Shown here: positions 58,692-64,000 of the stretch, piece after piece | How positions within the stretch are numbered: the stretch's first letter is position 1 | Layout of the letters: every line of letters begins with the position of its first letter | Assembly: GCA_029204225.1 (NCBI GenBank) | Contig: CM055106.1 | Location: forward strand, 43,110,368-43,174,367 | Source of the DNA: Diphasiastrum complanatum | Taxonomy: Eukaryota > Streptophyta > Lycopodiopsida > Lycopodiales > Lycopodiaceae | DNA: 64,000 nucleotides | Direction: 5' to 3' | Made by a program: the position numbers and the translations under genes | The notes under the pieces: model-generated | Databases searched by the model: none | What the model saw: only the letters and a program-made list of their open reading frames with translations | What the model was told of the DNA's origin: nothing

Positions 58692-61600
58692 ATGGCAGTC
58701 CTGTGCATGAAAGCCCTTCTAATTGCACTTGTGATTATTTGCCAACTATCAACTTTTTTAAGGTGTGGCATGGGAAACAGTGAATTATCTTGGTGGGATT
58801 CAGAAATTTCTGCTGCGAAGAATGACCTAAAGCATAATTGCTTGCCTTATCTAGCTGATCCACCACTCTCTTGTGAAGATCTACAGGGTTCTGGCTCACT
58901 TGATACTATATGCTTTCTGAATCAAACTGTTACATTGAAGAATGATGCTTGCATAGCTGGTATTGGAGATCTGTATCTTTTTTCAAATATTTCCCTCGTT
59001 TGTCCCATTGCTGGTTGCAGCATTATTGTAAACATTCTGGGTAATTTTAGGCTTGGAGAAAGTGCCTCAATATCTTGTGGGACTCTGATCTTACAAGCTG
59101 CAAATGCTTACTTGGAGGATAAATCTGCACTAAGTACTACTGGCCTGGGGGGAACTCCTCCTCCTCAGACTAGTGGAACCCCCTCAGGGCTTGATGGTGC
59201 AGGGGGAGGCCATGGAGGGAGGGGAGCTTGCTGTGTTGGAGATACAGGCAAGGACCAGGAGGATATATGGGGTGGGGATGTCTATGCTTGGTCTTTACTT
59301 TGTACACCTTGGAGTTATGGAAGCAGAGGGGGAAGCACAAGCCTTGATGGGGATTTTGGAGGTGGGGGAGGAGGACGTGTTAATATTACTGTTGAGACTC
59401 TATTAGAAGTTAACGGTATGATAGATGCAGATGGAGGTTCTGGAAAATCCGAAGGTGGAGGTGGCTCAGGTGGCAGTGTTGTGGTTCGGGCTCGTCTGCT
59501 GTAAGCATCACTTACACCCCTTATGTAGCTTTTTTGGCTAGCATAAAGAGAACTTGATTTATACGGATCTGTGGTAAGTTCCAGAGCCCTTAAACTATAC
59601 ATTAAGTCAGTGGTAAGTTTTCCTATACTAATTTCAGTATCCACGAACGAGAAACAATTTTCTTTTGAATATTCACTGAAGCGAAACAAATGAATGAAGA
59701 TCTGTTTGGCTTATCATAATTAATGGGCTGAAATCTACTTACAGCCTAAAAGTATACCATGGTACATTCATGTTTGCAGAACTTATAGATCGCAGAGAAG
59801 TAAAAATCTGGAGTTTTTGTGTACTACATTATTTAAAGTTTTCAAATGGATCTCTCATATAAGGATTGTTGCTTAAGCTATATAAGCCTGGGTTAATTTC
59901 TTTGAACTAGGTTTAGTTGTTCTTGTAGCAGGAAATGTATCAGGTTATCTTGCCAAATTGCAGTTGCACTTGTTTTGATGTTAAGCATAGGAATGAAGTG
60001 TATATGGCAGTTTCCCACCAAGTACAAAATGTGTTTATCCAGATTATAGTTTGGAGATTCAAATTCTTTCTTAAAGCGTATTGTTGTTCAAGATTCGATC
60101 TGAGCTACCATGTGGAAGCTAGAAGGCAGAAAGCATGCTTAAGCTCTGCAAGGCCCTGAGGTAGTGAGAATTGAATTGATGCTGAGACAGTTGCTAGTAT
60201 GTTTAGCTTGCTTCCGATATGTTTTTGAACAGGAGACAAGAGTACCTGATTTCTAGGTCTCTAAAGTTGGAATATCTTTGGCAGAAGGCGCTCGCATAAG
60301 CTTTATACGATGAAGTGTCATGTATTGCTTATAAATAGTTGAACTCTGGGAGATTGACGAAGATTTTAGGGAATTTGACTGAAATGTATAAGTTGAAAAC
60401 TTAAACGCCTTGGTGATTTCCCTTGAAATTGAAAAGACAATTGGTCCCCCCATTTTGTTTCACCAAAGCCAAACTGCAGAGCTCCTTTCAACAGTCATTC
60501 CTGTCATTGAAAATGACATTGAACTAAAAGGCTTTGCAGTTATTCTTGCATGGGTTAATCCCATTCTTTTTGCTATTGAAGGTCTAAATGTGCAAGGTGG
60601 CCAATCTTGCTGAGAAAGGTGCATTAAGTAGGCAGAAAAAGTTCACATTATCATTACTAGGTAACAAGGAGTGTCCAAGAATGTTGATGTTCAATGTCTC
60701 TGGGTATTGCAGCCATTGAAGCTGTCAGCAGTCTTGCTTGATAGAAAAAATCAGTTAATGTCACATTTGACCTGAGTTTGTTTTCTTTCCTGCCAGGAAT
60801 GGAACTGGAAATATCAGTGCTTCTGGAGGCAGCGGGCGAGCAGGAGGTGGAGGTGGTCGAGTCGCCATTGAGTGCATCAGTCATAAAGATGTGAACATCT
60901 TTGTTCACGGTTAAATTCTTTGATCCTTTCATCACGTAGGAAGAAGTAATGTAGTTTTCCATCTATGCCAAATTTTTAATTTGGACTGCACTTAAACAGG
61001 GTGAGGAAGAGGTGTGGGAGCTTCTGTAGAGGCTTGTGGCTTTACTTTTCCCTGTTTATTTAAGTTTCTTTTGGTATGTATCTGGCATTTTGTAGTTATG
61101 AATAGGGATATGGATAGATATTTAGACTAGAAAGATTAGTGCAAGTATATTCGCTTAGTTGACATGCCATTCTACTTGAAATAAGGTTTTGGTCATTTGG
61201 TGAATGGACACAGAGAACAGTGTGCACGTTCTACGTTTGACATAAGTCACTCAATGGAAAACAGAATAGCAGTCTTAGGATCTTGATCTGTAAAAGTCTT
61301 CCATCTACCAAAACGTGCAATGGAAAGCATATGAATATGCCACCAATTGACTCAGGCATTTTTTTGCGATACCTTATGCCAACCATATGACATTTATAGG
61401 TGGTGATAGTTTTGCATGCCCTGCAAATGCTGGAGCAGCTGGCACAAGGTTTGACATTATCCCACAGAGCCTCATTGTGAATAACCATAACAAGACAACA
61501 TTGACGGATACTCCTTTATTCGATTTTCCAACACACCCTCTGTGGAGAAGTTTTGTGGTAGAAAGCCATGCAAAGGCAGTGGTTCCCCTACTTTGGAGCA

Positions 61601-63160
61601 GAGTTCAGGTCTGTAACCCTTTATGCTGTAACACTTCTGTTTTGTTTCCTGTTGATTTTTATGGTATGATGAATTGAGGACACGTATGCTAAAAGTCTTT
61701 CAATGCAAAGTCAGATACATGCCATCCTTGTGTTCGAGTCCTGTATTCAGTGGTTGCGAATGTTTTCAATGCAAAGTCAAATGCATGTCTTGTTGCAACT
61801 AAAACTAAGATTGTCATTTTACCTGCTCTAGCTTTAGTGTCATAATTCATTTTCAGCAAAATGAGAGTGTTGCTTTCTGTGTGGAAGTGGGGGTGTTCAT
61901 TTGATTGGCTTTCCCCTTAAAAGTTAGTACTAGTCATAATTGCAGCTGATTGTATCTGTATCTAAAGGACAAATTTAGTTATATTGGATACATGCAAGTA
62001 CGTTCATAGTGTTACATATATCAGAAAGTTCATAAGTTAATTAATGTGCTCATTCACTGTAAGATGGTGGGGGGTGGGTGCGTACGTGCTTGCCTGCCTG
62101 CCTGCCATTTATATTTGCTGTCAATATCCTCGAGGTTTGGTATTTTTTGTTTGTTAGTGCCAGATGCAGCGGATCATGTTCCGCTGCAAAAAACGATCGA
62201 GATCGCATCATGTTCGGTTGCAAAAAACGATCAGGATCATGCGATCTGGATCGCCAGCGATTCAGGACCAGAGATGTTGCTGCCCTGGATCAAAAAAAAT
62301 TTTGAATTTTTTTTTTTCTCGTTGGGTAGTGTCCAGATCTGCCTCTGGTTGCGAGTGAAATGAAGAGCAGATTATTGCTGCAGATCTGGACCACAGATGT
62401 AGCGAATTGCGATTCTGTGAGCCAGATTCGCTGCTTTTTTTAGTTACAATTTTTTTTTATCAGTGAATCACGATCCCCCAGCGAATTGGGGGTCTCGATT
62501 CGGATCACTGTCTGAATTGTGTTTAGCGATTCGCCAGTGCATCTTTGATCTGGACAGTGAATGCAGATATACTGAAGCCAATGAAGAGCAGTGTCATTGC
62601 TGGATCTGGACAGTGAATGCAAATATACTGAAGCCAATTAAATTTTGAATGCAGCCAATTTTAATAACCAGAAAGTTCTGACAACCAGCAAATTTTGGAA
62701 AACTTTTCTAATTTGTGGTACAGCCATCCGAAACCAAGCAACAAAACTGCATAAGAACTGTTCTTTTGAATCCTTTTACACGATACCCATACTGGCAACT
62801 TCTGGAAAAAGTAAACAATTTTTTTTGCAATCCGCGAAACACTAATGGGAATTCCCAGATCATGATCCGGAATTCGTATTGCATCTATTGTTAGTGCTTA
62901 GGCCTTGGTTTTGTAGAAATTTTCTCAGTCAGCTCCTTAATAGTTTTTGTCATTTTTGGAATGTGTGTACATTTCTCTTTTCAAAGAAATTCTGATGTAC
63001 GAAGAAGTTTTCTCTTTTGTAATGGGGACTGATCTATCAGGTGCGAGGACAAATTAGTCTGGCACATTGGGGCACTTTAAGCTTTGGTCTGTATCATTTT
63101 CCAAGCTCAGAGTTTGAACTTGTTGCTGACGAGATAATGATGAAAGCTTCCATAATAAAG
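58692..63160 (+). CDS. Large glycine-rich secreted protein, 5' four coding exons (partial)
   Basis: Exons are 58692-59500, 60797-60909, 61400-61608 and 63041-63160, with GT..AG introns of phases 2, 1, 0 and 0. They give about 417 residues in one open frame. The N terminus (residues 1-25) is a signal peptide. A Cys-containing beta-rich region follows (CPIAGCSIIVNILGNF), then TSGTPSGLDGAGGGHGGRGA near residues 157-176 and several GGGG stretches. Exon 2 reads ISASGGSGRAGGGGGRVAIE, exon 3 ends VPLLWSRVQ, and exon 4 begins VRGQISLAHWGTLSFGLYHF. This matches the land-plant family of Arabidopsis At5g11700, At5g47020 and At4g32920 (from memory), which are about 1,400 residues long. Function is not established; the signal peptide suggests an extracellular or membrane location. 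The gene continues past 64000 after a donor at 63161. Confidence 0.85.
62173..62232. repeat. Direct repeat in intron 3, 26-bp unit x2
   Basis: ATCATGTTCCGCTGCAAAAA and the following bases (62173-62198) recur as ATCATGTTCGGTTGCAAAAA (62207-62232). The block is rich in GATC words. Confidence 0.85.
62547..62638. repeat. Direct repeat in intron 3, 36-bp unit x2
   Basis: GATCTGGACAGTGAATGCAG and the following bases (62547-62582) recur at 62603-62638 with one difference. Confidence 0.9.
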
Positions 63161-64000
63161 GTAATGCAGGATGGCATAAATTGGTAAAGTAAGCCAGCAC
63201 AACTATTTTATCATCTCTCGTTCTAGTACCAGAGCAGATCTTTTTATAATGAGCATTGGCACTTATTCTATTCATTTTGTTCTTTCTGAGGATGTGCCTG
63301 TTCTTTCTGAGGATGTGCATGCAGCACCCTGACTTTGTAAATATATAGAAGTCGAGTGTTTGAAAACAATGAAGTACTTATGCATGTAATTCTGGAATTT
63401 ATGTAAGTTTTGCAGCAGCATGAAATCGTAAAAATTCATCGTCACTAGTTGCAAGTCTAGTGCTAAATTGATATTCTTCTGTCTTATTCCTTCTGAGAAC
63501 AGTTGAAGGAAAGCTTTTTTCAAATAGAAGGTCGATCCAATTTTCTACTTGTTCATGATATATTCCACAATTTTTTCTCTACAAGTTGAAATATGCAAGC
63601 CGGGGACTGACGTGTTTCTTGTATTAGCACCATAGTAATCCAGAATAAGCATATGTTTTCAATATGACACCCCGAGTTTGTATGGCGATATTGAATATGC
63701 ATATGGATGAATATGCCTTGTAATTTAAAACTTCAGATTTCTTAGTATTTAGATTAGACATAAAACAAGATGCAAGTAATTTCTTCTAGTTTGTAGTTAT
63801 AGAACAAGTGGGAGTTGTCTTTTTTTATCTTGCAATAGCCAACTAGTTTACACGTAGAACATTTGGCGAGTAGTCTTTGCTTTAAAAGTCAAGTTGAAGG
63901 GAAAACATGAACATAGCCTTGAAGATCGCTAAAACAAGGTTGCATACGATGTTTTCAGCTGTTGTCGTGGTCGGGTTCAAAAGCATATAGGGTGCACCGT
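63161..64000 (+). other. Intron 4 of the glycine-rich protein gene
   Basis: Starts GTAATGC after exon 4. No sequence resembling the next expected family exon was found before the right edge, so the intron is at least 840 bases. GTTCTTTCTGAGGATGTGC is duplicated at 63280-63318. Confidence 0.6.

Noticed and set aside
59315-59689. 124-codon minus frame with Pro-rich runs
   Set aside because: Antisense shadow of the glycine-rich exon 1.

Overview
This window is nuclear DNA of a land plant. The genes have introns, the spacers are AT-rich, microsatellites of CT and CA are abundant, and worn-down Ty1/copia and Ty3/gypsy retrotransposons lie throughout. The DOG1-like proteins and the large glycine-rich secreted protein are land-plant families. 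Low gene density, the type of non-LTR reverse transcriptase and the many tRNA-derived repeats would suit a large-genome seed-free plant such as a fern, but the sequence alone does not prove this. No bacterial, organellar or viral genes, rRNA genes or CRISPR arrays were seen.

Layout. 1-6 kb is spacer with a copia relic and a tRNA-derived SINE. 6-9.4 kb holds a three-exon DOG1-domain gene on the minus strand, with a TATA box and two G-box/ABRE motifs upstream. 9.5-19 kb is repeat-rich: a tandem 42-bp duplication, microsatellites, a second copia relic, an AT-rich palindromic array and a perfect 23-bp hairpin. 19.2-21.7 kb holds a second DOG1-domain gene with identical intron positions and phases. 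Its downstream flank also resembles that of the first copy, so a segment of about 3 kb was duplicated. 22-34 kb is a graveyard of retroelements: a SINE, a gypsy integrase, two copia elements, a non-LTR-type reverse transcriptase pseudogene and a further LTR element with a very long CT tract. 37.3-40.5 kb holds an intact 704-codon hAT-type (BED plus DUF659) gene, preceded by an array of about nine 80-bp repeats. 41-58 kb is mostly spacer with a gypsy pol relic, a minus-strand copia end, a gypsy gag relic and a GC-rich island near 53 kb. 58.7 kb to the right edge holds the first four coding exons of a large glycine-rich secreted protein that runs out of the window.

The most interesting items are these. 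An 86-bp tRNA-derived element sits in the 80-bp array with a perfect 14-bp target-site duplication, and a second insertion of only 22-25 bp of the same element's 3' end has its own 15-bp duplication at 51.1 kb. The hAT-type gene keeps an open frame but has lost the expected catalytic glutamate, which suggests domestication. The two DOG1-like paralogues differ in promoter motifs and C-terminus but share a conserved noncoding downstream block. Three probable host genes or gene families are present (the DOG1-like pair, the hAT-derived gene, the glycine-rich protein). Nothing indicates that they act in one pathway.
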